DNA from: Bacteroidales bacterium
GTDB taxonomy: Bacteria > Bacteroidota > Bacteroidia > Bacteroidales > VadinHA17
Direction: 5' to 3'
DNA length: 64,000 bases
Assembly: GCA_016715075.1 (NCBI GenBank)
Contig: JADKBK010000003.1
Coordinates: 248,001-312,000 of the forward strand
In this document: positions 25,450 to 34,925 of the stretch, one piece after another
How positions within the stretch are numbered: the stretch's first letter is position 1
How the letters are laid out: each line of letters begins with the position of its first letter
Notes under the pieces: model-generated
Seen by the model: only the letters and a program-made list of their open reading frames with translations
What the model was told of the DNA's origin: nothing
The model's database searches: none
Position numbers and translations under genes: made by a program

Positions 25450-26415
25450 ATGAAAAATAAAAAATTTGCTAAATATTTCAAGGAATATGAGTGGTCCAAC
25501 ATTTTTGCAATGATCAGGAACAACAAGTCTGATCCGAAAATATGTGATATTACTTCCGCTGGCAAACTTGTTGTTATTACAGGTGCAACATCTGGTATCG
25601 GATACCTCACTGCAAGAAAATATGCTTCCATGGGCTCCGACCTTATCTGCATAAATAGAAATCCTGAAAAATCTGAAGCTCTGAAGAAGGAGATTACAGC
25701 TGAATTTGCCGTAAAGTGCGAGTATGTAATAGCTGATCTGAGCAAGCTGGACGAAATACACAGAGTGGGGAAAGAGCTGGCTCAACTTAAACCTGAAATT
25801 AATGTTCTTATTCATAATGCAGGTATTTATCTTACTAAGAGAGAAACCACTACAGATGGTCTTGAAAAGGTCTTTGTGATTCAGTATTTAGCCTCTTTCA
25901 TCATAAATTATCTTTTAATGGAAAAACTTAAATCCCAGGAAAACGCCAGGATTATTATGGTTAATTCCGAAGGTCACCGATTTGCTGCCTGGGGTTTGAA
26001 ATTGGACGATCTGAACTGGGAAAAACGTCGCTATTCTGGTCTGAAAAGCTATGGTTCTGCCAAAATGGCCCAGCTGTTATCATTGATAGTTTTTGATGAA
26101 CTTTTCAGTGGTTCCGGTGTATCAGTAAATGCTATGCATCCTGGAGCTGTTAAAACAGATACAGGCCAGGAAAACGGACCGGTTTACCGGTGGTTTAAAA
26201 GGAATTTTCTTGACAGATCCTTAAGATCCCCTCAAATTTCAGCCGAAGCATTGTATTATCTTGGCCTCTCAAATGAGATTGCAGCTGTCAGTGGAAAATT
26301 CTTTAATCTGACAACATTAGAAGAACCTGCACCGCCAGCACTTGACAAAGAGGTAGCTTATGAACTTTGGGAAAAGAGTCTGGAATTATCCGGATTACCT
26401 GGTTTAAAAGAGTAA
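25450..26415 (+). CDS. Short-chain dehydrogenase/reductase
   Basis: A 321-residue SDR. NAD(P)-binding motif TGATSGIG is at residues 44-51, the NAG motif in LIHNAGIY, and the catalytic YxxxK in SYGSAKMAQ. The serine is in IIMVNSEGHR. Roughly 40 residues precede the Rossmann fold, as in retinol dehydrogenase-type SDRs that act on hydrophobic alcohols. It is followed after 39 bases by the FAD-dependent desaturase-like gene, suggesting a shared substrate. Confidence 0.9.
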   Translation: MKNKKFAKYFKEYEWSNIFAMIRNNKSDPKICDITSAGKLVVITGATSGIGYLTARKYASMGSDLICINRNPEKSEALKKEITAEFAVKCEYVIADLSKLDEIHRVGKELAQLKPEINVLIHNAGIYLTKRETTTDGLEKVFVIQYLASFIINYLLMEKLKSQENARIIMVNSEGHRFAAWGLKLDDLNWEKRRYSGLKSYGSAKMAQLLSLIVFDELFSGSGVSVNAMHPGAVKTDTGQENGPVYRWFKRNFLDRSLRSPQISAEALYYLGLSNEIAAVSGKFFNLTTLEEPAPPALDKEVAYELWEKSLELSGLPGLKE

Positions 26416-26454
26416 ATTATATCGTGTAATTGATTTATCGAAATTCTCTGCTTA

Positions 26455-28077
26455 ATGAATACGTCTGAAAACAAATACGATACAATCATTGTTGGAGGAG
26501 GCATTGCCGGACTGACTTCCGCGGCTTATCTCACACGTGCAGGACTAAAAGTATTACTTATTGAAAAAAACAGGGAATGCGGAGGACTGGTAAATTCATT
26601 TATGCGTGATGGATTTCATTTTGATGCCGGAGTCAGAGCCCTTGAAGATGCAGGTATTATATTACCTATGTTGAAAGATTTAGGCATTGAGCTCGAATTT
26701 GTTAAAAGTCCGGTCTCGCTTGGTATTGAAAACGAAATCATACACTTAAAAAATTTAAATAGCCTTAATGAATATAAGGAGCTTCTCACAAAATTCTATC
26801 CGGCAAGTGCAGCTGAAATTGACAGGGTATTAATAAGCATTAGAAAAATAATGAAACACATGGATGTGTTATATGGCATAGAGAATCCTGTGTTTAAAGA
26901 TTTAAAGCACGACAGAGAATTTATTTTTAAAAGACTTTTACCATGGCTGCCCAGATTTATTTTTACCGTTGGAAAAATAAATAATATGAACATGCCGGTA
27001 GAGGAATATTTAGAAACATTTGTAAAGGACACTTCGCTCAGGGATATTATTTCACAGCATTTCTTTAAAAATACTCCTGTTTTTTTTGCAATGAGCTATT
27101 TTTCCTTATACCTTGATTACTTCTATCCCAAAGGAGGAGTCGGAAAATTATCGGAAGCAATGAAAAACAAAATATTGGAATGCGGAGGAGAAATAAAGAC
27201 AGAGACAAAAATTATCGAAGTGATGGCTGATAAATGTCTTTTAAGGGACGAGAATAATGCCACCTATCAATATACCAGCCTTATCTGGGCTGCTGACTTA
27301 AAAACACTCTATAAAATTACTGGAACAGAGGGTATTACACCTAAAATCAAAACATTATTTGAGGATTCAAAAATTAAGATGCTGAAAAACAGGGGTGGCG
27401 ATTCTGTGTTTTCAATGTTCCTGGAGGTAGATGAACCTCTGGAGAGTTTCAGGAAAATCGCAAATGGACATTTCTTTTATACCCCCTCAAGGATCGGGTT
27501 AGGTCAAACTCACAGGGGAGAGCTTAATTATCTGCTGGCCAATTTTGAGAAAATTGAAAAAAATCAAATCCTTGCCTGGCTGGATAAATTTACCGGATTA
27601 AACACTTATGAAATCTCAATTCCAGGCCTTAAAGATCCCGAATTGGTTCCTCAGGGCAAGACAGGAATAATAATCAGTTTCCTCGCGGAATATGATCTGT
27701 TTAATCTTATTCAAAAAGCAGGCTGGCTTAACGAGTTTATTTCGGAACTCGAGAGTCGTATTCTGAGAGTGCTATCTGATTCGGTCTATCCGATGCTAAA
27801 AGACAAAATTATTGCTAAATTTTCATTCTCCCCCCTCAGTATTGAAAACAGGGTAGGAAGTTCCGAAGGAGCAATTACAGGTTGGTCATTTCAAAAACAT
27901 ATGCCGGTTATTAACAAAATTCAGTACTCAGATCGCTCCGTTATGACACCAATACCTTCAATTTATCAGGCAGGTCAATGGGCTTACAGCCCTGCAGGTG
28001 TACCAATGTCAGTATTAACCGGGAAACTTGCTGCCGACAAGGCGATAAAACAAACCAGGAAATTCAAAAACAACTGA
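26455..28077 (+). CDS. FAD-dependent oxidoreductase, phytoene desaturase/CrtI-like
   Basis: A 540-residue flavoprotein. The dinucleotide motif TIIVGGGIAGLTSAAYL is at residues 10-26, followed by LLIEKNRECGGLVNSF, both typical of the CrtI/carotenoid isomerase and retinol saturase group. The C-terminus SIYQAGQWAYSPAGVPMSVLTGKLAADKAI is the usual FAD-binding end. It may desaturate or isomerise a polyene or other lipid, but no phytoene synthase is near, so a carotenoid pathway is not shown. The ABC transporter genes follow in 45 bases. Confidence 0.88.
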   Translation: MNTSENKYDTIIVGGGIAGLTSAAYLTRAGLKVLLIEKNRECGGLVNSFMRDGFHFDAGVRALEDAGIILPMLKDLGIELEFVKSPVSLGIENEIIHLKNLNSLNEYKELLTKFYPASAAEIDRVLISIRKIMKHMDVLYGIENPVFKDLKHDREFIFKRLLPWLPRFIFTVGKINNMNMPVEEYLETFVKDTSLRDIISQHFFKNTPVFFAMSYFSLYLDYFYPKGGVGKLSEAMKNKILECGGEIKTETKIIEVMADKCLLRDENNATYQYTSLIWAADLKTLYKITGTEGITPKIKTLFEDSKIKMLKNRGGDSVFSMFLEVDEPLESFRKIANGHFFYTPSRIGLGQTHRGELNYLLANFEKIEKNQILAWLDKFTGLNTYEISIPGLKDPELVPQGKTGIIISFLAEYDLFNLIQKAGWLNEFISELESRILRVLSDSVYPMLKDKIIAKFSFSPLSIENRVGSSEGAITGWSFQKHMPVINKIQYSDRSVMTPIPSIYQAGQWAYSPAGVPMSVLTGKLAADKAIKQTRKFKNN

Positions 28078-28122
28078 TATCCTGAACGTTAAATATAAAA
28101 TGGCAAAAACCGGATATTTAAT

Positions 28123-29052
28123 ATGATAGAAGTAAGAGCCGTTTCAAAATCCTTCGGAAATATTAAAGCCCTGGAAAACGTAAGCTTTGATATAGAAAAA
28201 GGGGAGATCTTTGGCATACTGGGTCCTAACGGGGCCGGCAAATCAACTATTGTAAATATATTAAACACTCTGGTAAAACCCGACATGGGGGATGTTATTA
28301 TTGATGGCTTCAACATCAGGAATGATGATGATAGTATTAAGTTGATCATGGGAGTTGTTCCCCAGGAAATTGCATTATATGAAGAGTTGTCTGCATATGA
28401 AAACCTGATGTTCTGGGGCGGATTGTATAATATTCCAAAACCGGAACTTAAGAAGAATATTAATAAGACCCTGGAGATTGTTGATCTGGCAGGAAGGAAG
28501 GATGACAGGATCAAAACTTTTTCAGGGGGAATGAAGAGAAGGATCAATATTGCCTGCTCAATGCTTCATAATCCAAAGATATTAGTGCTTGATGAACCCA
28601 CGGCTGGCGTTGATCCCCAAAACAGGAATCATATTTTTGAGGTCATAGAGAGACTGAATTATGAAGGGATTACTATAATCTATACAACTCATTACATGGA
28701 AGAAGCTGAACGATTTTGTGACAAAATTTCCATTATAGATGTAGGACACATAATTGCGCAGGGAACACTGAAAGAGTTAAGACAAATAAGCAATGTTAAA
28801 GATCTGTTGACAATTAAACTGGCAGCTGCAGAAAGTGAAATAATTTCCAGGATTACTTCAGAAAATCCACTTTTCAGGTATGAGAGCGCATCCAACTCCA
28901 TCAAAGTGGAGTGCATTAATATCGGTAAAGAGACTTCTGTAATTATAAACCAGATTCAAAACGCAGGTGCTGTTATCGAAAGAATATATACTCAGGGAAC
29001 AAATCTGGAATCCATTTATTTGAAATTGACAGGCAAAGAATTAAGAGATTAA
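28123..29052 (+). CDS. ABC transporter ATP-binding protein
   Basis: A 309-residue ATPase of the ABC-2 export type. Walker A GPNGAGKST lies at 34-42, signature FSGGMKRRI near 136, and Walker B LVLDEPTAGVDP. The C-terminal ~90 residues are the regulatory extension of DrrA/NatA-like exporters. It works with the permease encoded 3 bases downstream. Confidence 0.95.
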   Translation: MIEVRAVSKSFGNIKALENVSFDIEKGEIFGILGPNGAGKSTIVNILNTLVKPDMGDVIIDGFNIRNDDDSIKLIMGVVPQEIALYEELSAYENLMFWGGLYNIPKPELKKNINKTLEIVDLAGRKDDRIKTFSGGMKRRINIACSMLHNPKILVLDEPTAGVDPQNRNHIFEVIERLNYEGITIIYTTHYMEEAERFCDKISIIDVGHIIAQGTLKELRQISNVKDLLTIKLAAAESEIISRITSENPLFRYESASNSIKVECINIGKETSVIINQIQNAGAVIERIYTQGTNLESIYLKLTGKELRD

Positions 29053-29055
29053 ACT

Positions 29056-30255
29056 ATGTTCAGGCTTTTAAAAAAAGATGTTATACTGTTTCTGCATGAC
29101 AGGCGTTCAGTAATTCTCACATTTCTTCTTCCGGTAATCCTGATAACTCTTTTTGCATTTGCCTATGGAAGTATCGGAAACTACGATGGCCGTTCTGAAC
29201 CGGTTAAATTGCTTGTTACTGATCTGGATAAAACGAAGATTTCAAAGGAGATTGTTTATAAGATTGATTCCCTTCAAGACATAATAACCGTTGTATCAGA
29301 CTCCCTTAGATCTAAAGAACTGGTAATCAAAGGGGAATATGCATGTGCGCTGATTATTTATAAAGGATTTAATGACTCACTTGAATACGGAAATACAATG
29401 CCTGTTGAGCTGGTTTTTGACAGGTCCCGGGAAATGGAAATCAGTATTCTGCAACAGAACCTGATAAGCATCTTAATGTCTGCAACAGGTGAAATAATGA
29501 TTAAAAAGAATATTGAAAAATACCTTAATGAGCTTTTCCCTGATGAAGAAAATGACTTCAGTGATGAAATTGCTGGTTCTGTCATAAACAATGAGAGTAA
29601 TAAACAAGTAATAAAGTGGACTCCGATAGTGGGGATCAGAAATGACACAAAGCTTGGTCTGATACAGGCTGTTGCAGGCACTGCCATTCTGATGTTACTC
29701 TTCAGCGTGGCCGGAGTCGGGACAAGCATACTGGAAGAAAAGGAAAATGGAACTATAAACAGATTGCTCTATTCGCCATTGAAGGGCAGTACAATTCTTT
29801 ACAGCAAAATGCTGTTCGCTTTTTTCATCTCCATACTTCAGCTAACTGCTATGTTCAGTTTTGCCTGGCTAATACTAAATATGGATATGAATGTTAATAT
29901 CCCGGCATTAATCTTAATGATAATAGCTACATCTTTTGCTGTTTCAAGTCTGGGTATTTGTCTGGCTGCTGTTGCAAAAACACGTCAGCAGGCACAGAAC
30001 CTGAGCACAATCATTATACTGGTCATGTCAGCTATCGGGGGAAGTATGATTCCTCTTTTTATAATGCCTCCGATACTGCAAAAGATTGCTATTCTAAGTA
30101 TAAATTACTGGGGAATACAGGGATTCTATGACATCTTCTGGAGGGTCCTTCCGTTGGAAGGGATCCTTCCAAAAATCCTGATTTTAATGTGTACCGGTGT
30201 TGTTCTTACATTAGCTTCAATTCAGTTATTTAAGAAAAGAATTATGAAAATGTAA
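29056..30255 (+). CDS. ABC-2 type permease
   Basis: A 399-residue membrane protein of the ABC-2 family: an N-terminal helix (SVILTFLLPVILITLFAFAYG), a large external domain of about 170 residues, then five helices from TKLGLIQAVAGTAILMLLFS to VLTLASIQLF. VGTSILEEKENGTINRLLYSP is the family signature region. It forms an exporter with the preceding ATPase; the substrate is unknown, but linkage with the desaturase-like gene hints at a lipid-like compound. Confidence 0.93.
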   Translation: MFRLLKKDVILFLHDRRSVILTFLLPVILITLFAFAYGSIGNYDGRSEPVKLLVTDLDKTKISKEIVYKIDSLQDIITVVSDSLRSKELVIKGEYACALIIYKGFNDSLEYGNTMPVELVFDRSREMEISILQQNLISILMSATGEIMIKKNIEKYLNELFPDEENDFSDEIAGSVINNESNKQVIKWTPIVGIRNDTKLGLIQAVAGTAILMLLFSVAGVGTSILEEKENGTINRLLYSPLKGSTILYSKMLFAFFISILQLTAMFSFAWLILNMDMNVNIPALILMIIATSFAVSSLGICLAAVAKTRQQAQNLSTIIILVMSAIGGSMIPLFIMPPILQKIAILSINYWGIQGFYDIFWRVLPLEGILPKILILMCTGVVLTLASIQLFKKRIMKM

Positions 30256-30593
30256 TCAGGCTTCTCCGGAAAATATCACCTCTTTTATTATATCCCGAAA
30301 GAATCTCATCTTTATTATCCTGGTATTAACATATCCCTTGATTACGATTCAATTTTTATCTGATTCATCTGGGTTATCCCCCTTTACCTCACTCTCCCAT
30401 CCTTTCTATTGTGAACTTCCCAAAAACCCACTAATTGCGAGGATGAGTTATTGAAATCCTCCAAAAACACCTGGTAATGATGAAGCATTTTAAACGACTG
30501 ATTCATAACTGTTTGTCAGTTGCATTTTCTTTTAAGTAATCCATTTATCTAAAATTTTCTAAAAGTTCCGGGAATCCTTAAACAGATTTCGCT
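30256..30593. other. Intergenic region before the RND operon
   Basis: About 340 bases without a convincing gene. The only element noted is the -7-like site at its right edge. Confidence 0.4.
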
Positions 30594-30601
30594 TATTTTT
30601 G
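30594..30601 (+). promoter_or_regulatory. -7 element of the RND efflux operon
   Basis: TATTTTTG fits TAnnTTTG and lies 35 bases before the ATG at 30637. No good TTTG is found about 19 bases upstream, so the call rests on the -7 element. Confidence 0.4.
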
Positions 30602-30636
30602 TTCTTAAAGGAAACAACCTCCAATAAATCAATAAA

Positions 30637-31773
30637 ATGAGAATCAGCATTTTTGTAATTTTTTTAACGGCATTTTTTATTTACTCATGCAAACATGAAA
30701 AGGCTGCCGGTCCGGCTGCTGAAAAGTCACGGGAGTATTCAGTAACTACTGTTAAACCCGTAACGGTAACAATACACAAGGACTTCCCTGCGACACTTGA
30801 AGGGCAGCAGGTTATTGAAATAAGACCTATGATAAGCGGATATCTACAGGATATATTTGTCAATGAGGGCGATCATGTAAAAAAAGGACAGCTTTTGTTT
30901 AAAATAAAGAATCCCATGTATGAGCAGCAGGTAATTACTGCCAGAGCCAGCATCAACAGAGCCCAGGCTGATGTTCACACTGCCGAAATGGAGATAGAGA
31001 AAATCAGGCCGCTTGTTGATAAACAGATAGTAAGCGATTACAGATTAAAATCTGCGCAGCTTAACCTTGAATCGAAAAAAGCCTCTCTCGAACAGGCAAA
31101 AGCTGAACTCGCCAACGCTGAAGCAAACCTTGCCTATACAAGTATAAGAAGTCCTATGCATGGAATAATTGGAACATTTCCATTCAAACAGGGTGCTTTG
31201 GTAAGCAGTAACAGTCAGCAGGCATTAACCACCCTTTCGAATATTGATACGGTGTTTGCCTATTTCGCATGGAATGAAAAACAACTTCTTGATTTTCTTT
31301 CCGGTTCACCGGGTGAAAGTCTTGATGAGAAGATTAAAAACATACCTCAGGCAACGCTCATTCTCGCCAATTCAGCCGAGTATCCTGAAAGAGGACGGAT
31401 TACAATGGCCAGCGGAATGATTTCAACACAGACAGGATCTGCTACTTTTAAGGCAATATTTCCCAACAGGGAAGGATTGATTCGCAGTGGATCAAGTGCT
31501 ACAATCAGAATTCCGGAAGTCAAAAACAATGTGCTTGTAATTCCACAGAGTGCTACCTACGAGCTGCAGAATAAACATTTTGCCTACAGGGTCGATTCTG
31601 CAAATAAAGTTGCTGCAGTGTCTTTTGATCCTTTACCTTCCGATGACGGTCAGTCCTTCCTTGTTATTAAAGGGCTCATGCCAGGAGACAGGATTGTTGT
31701 TGAAGGAATAAATTCTCTTAAAAACGGAATTACGATCATTCCAAAGGAGTTAGCAGAAAAGAATGAAAAGTAA
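30637..31773 (+). CDS. RND efflux periplasmic adaptor lipoprotein
   Basis: A 378-residue membrane fusion protein of the AcrA/MexA type with a lipobox at C18 (FFIYSCKHE). The split lipoyl domain is visible (VIEIRPMISGYLQDIFVNEGDHVKKGQLLFKI and LAYTSIRSPMHGIIG), with a coiled-coil hairpin between them (residues about 95-165). It bridges the inner-membrane pump and the outer-membrane channel encoded next. No regulator gene of the TetR type lies beside it. Confidence 0.95.
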   Translation: MRISIFVIFLTAFFIYSCKHEKAAGPAAEKSREYSVTTVKPVTVTIHKDFPATLEGQQVIEIRPMISGYLQDIFVNEGDHVKKGQLLFKIKNPMYEQQVITARASINRAQADVHTAEMEIEKIRPLVDKQIVSDYRLKSAQLNLESKKASLEQAKAELANAEANLAYTSIRSPMHGIIGTFPFKQGALVSSNSQQALTTLSNIDTVFAYFAWNEKQLLDFLSGSPGESLDEKIKNIPQATLILANSAEYPERGRITMASGMISTQTGSATFKAIFPNREGLIRSGSSATIRIPEVKNNVLVIPQSATYELQNKHFAYRVDSANKVAAVSFDPLPSDDGQSFLVIKGLMPGDRIVVEGINSLKNGITIIPKELAEKNEK

Positions 31774-31790
31774 TCAGAACAACATTAACA

Positions 31791-34700
31791 ATGTTTAAAA
31801 TATTCATAGAACGTCCTGTACTCAGTACAGTTATTTCAATAATTATTTTCATGCTCGGAATATTGGGCCTTGTTGGTTTGCCGATCGAGCAATATCCCAA
31901 TATCGCACCTCCTACTGTTAGTGTTTCAGCCTACTATGCGGGAGCCAATGCAGAAGTAGTGCTGAATAGTGTCATAATCCCGCTTGAGGAACAGATCAAT
32001 GGTGTGGAAGGTATGACTTATATGACTTCAAGCGCTGCAAATGACGGAAGCGGATCGATAAATGTTTTTTTTAAGGTCGGAGCTGATCCGAATATGGCAG
32101 CTGTCGAGGTTCAGAACAGAGTATCATCAGCTGCCGGAATACTTCCTGCTGAAGTAACAAGAGCAGGTGTCTCCGTGAGAAAACAGCAGGCAGGAAACCT
32201 CCTGATATCTTCCCTGTACAGTGAGAAACCAGAATATGATCAGCTGTTTCTTCAGAACTATGCTGATATAAATATCCTGCCGAAGCTGAGAAGAGTAAGC
32301 GGAGTGGGTGGGGCTTCATCTTTCGGTTCAGCTATTTATTCTATGCGGATATGGCTAAAGCCTGATCTTATGGCAATTTATGGCATAGTGCCTTCTGATG
32401 TTGTATCCGCTCTCAACGATCAGAATATAGAAGCTGCACCAGGTCGTTTCGGCGAGCAGGGCGATCAGAGCTTTCAGTATGTGATCAGGTTCACCGGTAA
32501 GCTTAAAACAGCAGAAGAATTTGAGAATATCATCCTTCGTGCTGAGGATAATGGCCAGTTTCTTAGGCTGAAAGATGTAGCACGTGTGGAGCTGGGATCT
32601 CTGTCCTACAACAGTGATGTTATAATGAACGGACTTGAATCCAGCACTATAGCAATAAGCCAGACTGCAGGCTCGAATGCAAGGAATGTGATAAATGAAT
32701 GCCTTCAGGTTTTTGATGAAGCATCAAAGTCATTCCCCGAAGGGATACATTATAAAAACCTTGTAAATGCGAATGTCTTCCTTGATGAATCAATTGAAAA
32801 GATACTGAGAACTCTTCTTGAGGCATTCATTCTTGTCTTTATAGTCGTCTATCTTTTCCTTCAGGATTTTCGCTCGACTCTGATTCCGGCTATTTCAGTC
32901 CCTGTGGCTATCATAGGCACTTTCTTCTTCCTGTACCTGTTCGGATTCAGCATTAATCTATTGACACTATTTGCCCTGCTTCTTGCTATCGGAATTGTAG
33001 TTGATGATGCGATAGTGGTTGTTGAGGCAGTCCATGCCAAGCTTGACCAGAATTATCCTTCAGCTCTTAAGGCTTCAGTCGATGCAATGAGTGAAATTAC
33101 TCCTGCCATAGTTTCTATTACCCTTGTAATGGCCTCTGTTTTTATTCCCGTTACTTTTATTACAGGCTCCTCCGGCGTGTTTTATAAACAGTTTGGTGTC
33201 ACTCTTGCAATTGCAATTATACTGTCGGCGATAAATGCACTTACACTCAGTCCGGCTCTTGCAGCATTATTCCTGAAACCAAAAAACAGGGAGCTTAAAA
33301 CCCATTCGGGTGCAGGAAGATTTTTTGAGCTGTTCAATGCAGGTTTTGAAGCCGGGAAATCAAGATATGTCAGGTATGTTCAGTTTTTCTCGAGAAGAAA
33401 ATGGCTGGTAATGTCTGCTATTGTCCTTTTCAGCATTGCATTTTTCGTTCTGCTTAAACTCCGGCCATCAGGTTTTGTACCTGAAGAGGATATGGGGGCT
33501 GTTTTTGTAAGCATAAGCCTTCCTCCTGCAGCATCGCTTGAAAGAACGGCTGTTGTAGCAGCACAGGTAGACAGTATTGCAAGAACAATTCCCCAGGTTA
33601 ATAATATACTGAGATTGACCGGTTTTAATTTTATTGCCGGATCAGGAAGCTCTTACGCAATGGTTATTCTTGACCTCAAAGAATGGAAAGAGCGTAAAGG
33701 GATCACAAATGTTGATATAATACAAACCCTTATTCAGAAAACCGCAGTAATAAAGGATGCACGTTTGCTGCCGTTTTCCAGGCCTACAATACAAGGTTTT
33801 GGCATCAGCGGCGGTTTTACATTCGAGCTGCAGAATATTGAGGGACACACGATTGAAGAGTTCAATGAGGCAGCCCAGGATTTTCTTGCCGCACTTAACA
33901 AGAGGCCTGAGATAATGTCAGCTTACACAACTTTCAATCCTAATTTTCCGCAGTACCTTTTATCTGTAAATGTTCCTAAAGTCAAACAGGCAGGCTTATC
34001 AGTATCAAATATTATGTCTGCAATGCAGGGATTCTTTGGCGGAATCTATGTGTCAAATTACAATCAGTTCGGCAAGCAATACCGCATTATGGTCCAGTCT
34101 GATGCAGAAGACCGTACAAGTCCGGAAACACTTAACAGGATCATGGTGCGAACCAGCAATAATGAAATGGCTCCGATAACAGAATTTATAACACTTACAA
34201 GAGTATTTGGTCCTGAACGACTTTCACGATTCAATATGTACCTCTCTATTTCGGTGAACGGAAGTCCCGGCAAAGGCTACGGATCAGGTGATGCAATGAG
34301 AGCCATAAGCGAAGTTGCAGCTGAAACACTTCCGGCGGGCTTTGGATTTGAATACTCCGGAGTAAGTCGTGAGGAGCAGAATGCCAGCTCACAAACAATA
34401 TACATCTTCATTTTGAGCCTTCTATTTGTATATTTTCTCCTGAGCGCACTTTATGAAAGTTACTTTCTTCCCCTGGCTGTTCTGCTTTCACTTCCGATCG
34501 GCTTAACAGGTATTTTCATATTTGATACGATATTTGGGATTGACAATAACATTTACACACAGATCTCAATGATAATGCTGATCGGGCTTCTCTCCAAAAA
34601 TGCCATTCTGATTGTTGAATTCGCAGCATCCAGAAGAGAAAAAGGCTTGTCTATCCTGGATGCAGCTACAGAAGGCTCAAAGGTTCGCCTTCGCCCTATC

Positions 34701-34925
34701 CTAATGACATCTCTCGCCTTCATAATAGGAATTACACCCCTAATGTTCTCAACCGGAGCAGGGGCGAGCGGAAACAAGTCAATCGGGTTTTCGGCAGTCG
34801 GAGGAATGTTGTTCGGCACAGTTCTAGGGGTTCTTGTAATCCCTGCACTTTTTATCATATTCCAGACCATTCAGGAAAAATTCACAAAGAATAAAGTTGT
34901 TGAACAAAAAAGTATAGATGAATAA
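31791..34925 (+). CDS. RND multidrug efflux pump, HAE1 family
   Basis: A 1044-residue inner-membrane proton antiporter of AcrB/MexB size. It starts MFKIFIERPVLSTVISIIIF; the proton-relay helix reads LLLAIGIVVDDAIVVVEAV with the paired Asp of this family; the C-terminal repeat has IMLIGLLSKNAILIVEFA. Both large periplasmic loops are present, so it appears intact. It should expel hydrophobic or amphiphilic compounds through the OprM-like channel encoded downstream, whose start overlaps its stop by 8 bases. Confidence 0.97.
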   Translation: MFKIFIERPVLSTVISIIIFMLGILGLVGLPIEQYPNIAPPTVSVSAYYAGANAEVVLNSVIIPLEEQINGVEGMTYMTSSAANDGSGSINVFFKVGADPNMAAVEVQNRVSSAAGILPAEVTRAGVSVRKQQAGNLLISSLYSEKPEYDQLFLQNYADINILPKLRRVSGVGGASSFGSAIYSMRIWLKPDLMAIYGIVPSDVVSALNDQNIEAAPGRFGEQGDQSFQYVIRFTGKLKTAEEFENIILRAEDNGQFLRLKDVARVELGSLSYNSDVIMNGLESSTIAISQTAGSNARNVINECLQVFDEASKSFPEGIHYKNLVNANVFLDESIEKILRTLLEAFILVFIVVYLFLQDFRSTLIPAISVPVAIIGTFFFLYLFGFSINLLTLFALLLAIGIVVDDAIVVVEAVHAKLDQNYPSALKASVDAMSEITPAIVSITLVMASVFIPVTFITGSSGVFYKQFGVTLAIAIILSAINALTLSPALAALFLKPKNRELKTHSGAGRFFELFNAGFEAGKSRYVRYVQFFSRRKWLVMSAIVLFSIAFFVLLKLRPSGFVPEEDMGAVFVSISLPPAASLERTAVVAAQVDSIARTIPQVNNILRLTGFNFIAGSGSSYAMVILDLKEWKERKGITNVDIIQTLIQKTAVIKDARLLPFSRPTIQGFGISGGFTFELQNIEGHTIEEFNEAAQDFLAALNKRPEIMSAYTTFNPNFPQYLLSVNVPKVKQAGLSVSNIMSAMQGFFGGIYVSNYNQFGKQYRIMVQSDAEDRTSPETLNRIMVRTSNNEMAPITEFITLTRVFGPERLSRFNMYLSISVNGSPGKGYGSGDAMRAISEVAAETLPAGFGFEYSGVSREEQNASSQTIYIFILSLLFVYFLLSALYESYFLPLAVLLSLPIGLTGIFIFDTIFGIDNNIYTQISMIMLIGLLSKNAILIVEFAASRREKGLSILDAATEGSKVRLRPILMTSLAFIIGITPLMFSTGAGASGNKSIGFSAVGGMLFGTVLGVLVIPALFIIFQTIQEKFTKNKVVEQKSIDE

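Noticed and set aside
26455..28077. Carotenoid biosynthesis cluster
   Set aside because: No phytoene synthase, lycopene cyclase or prenyltransferase gene lies nearby.
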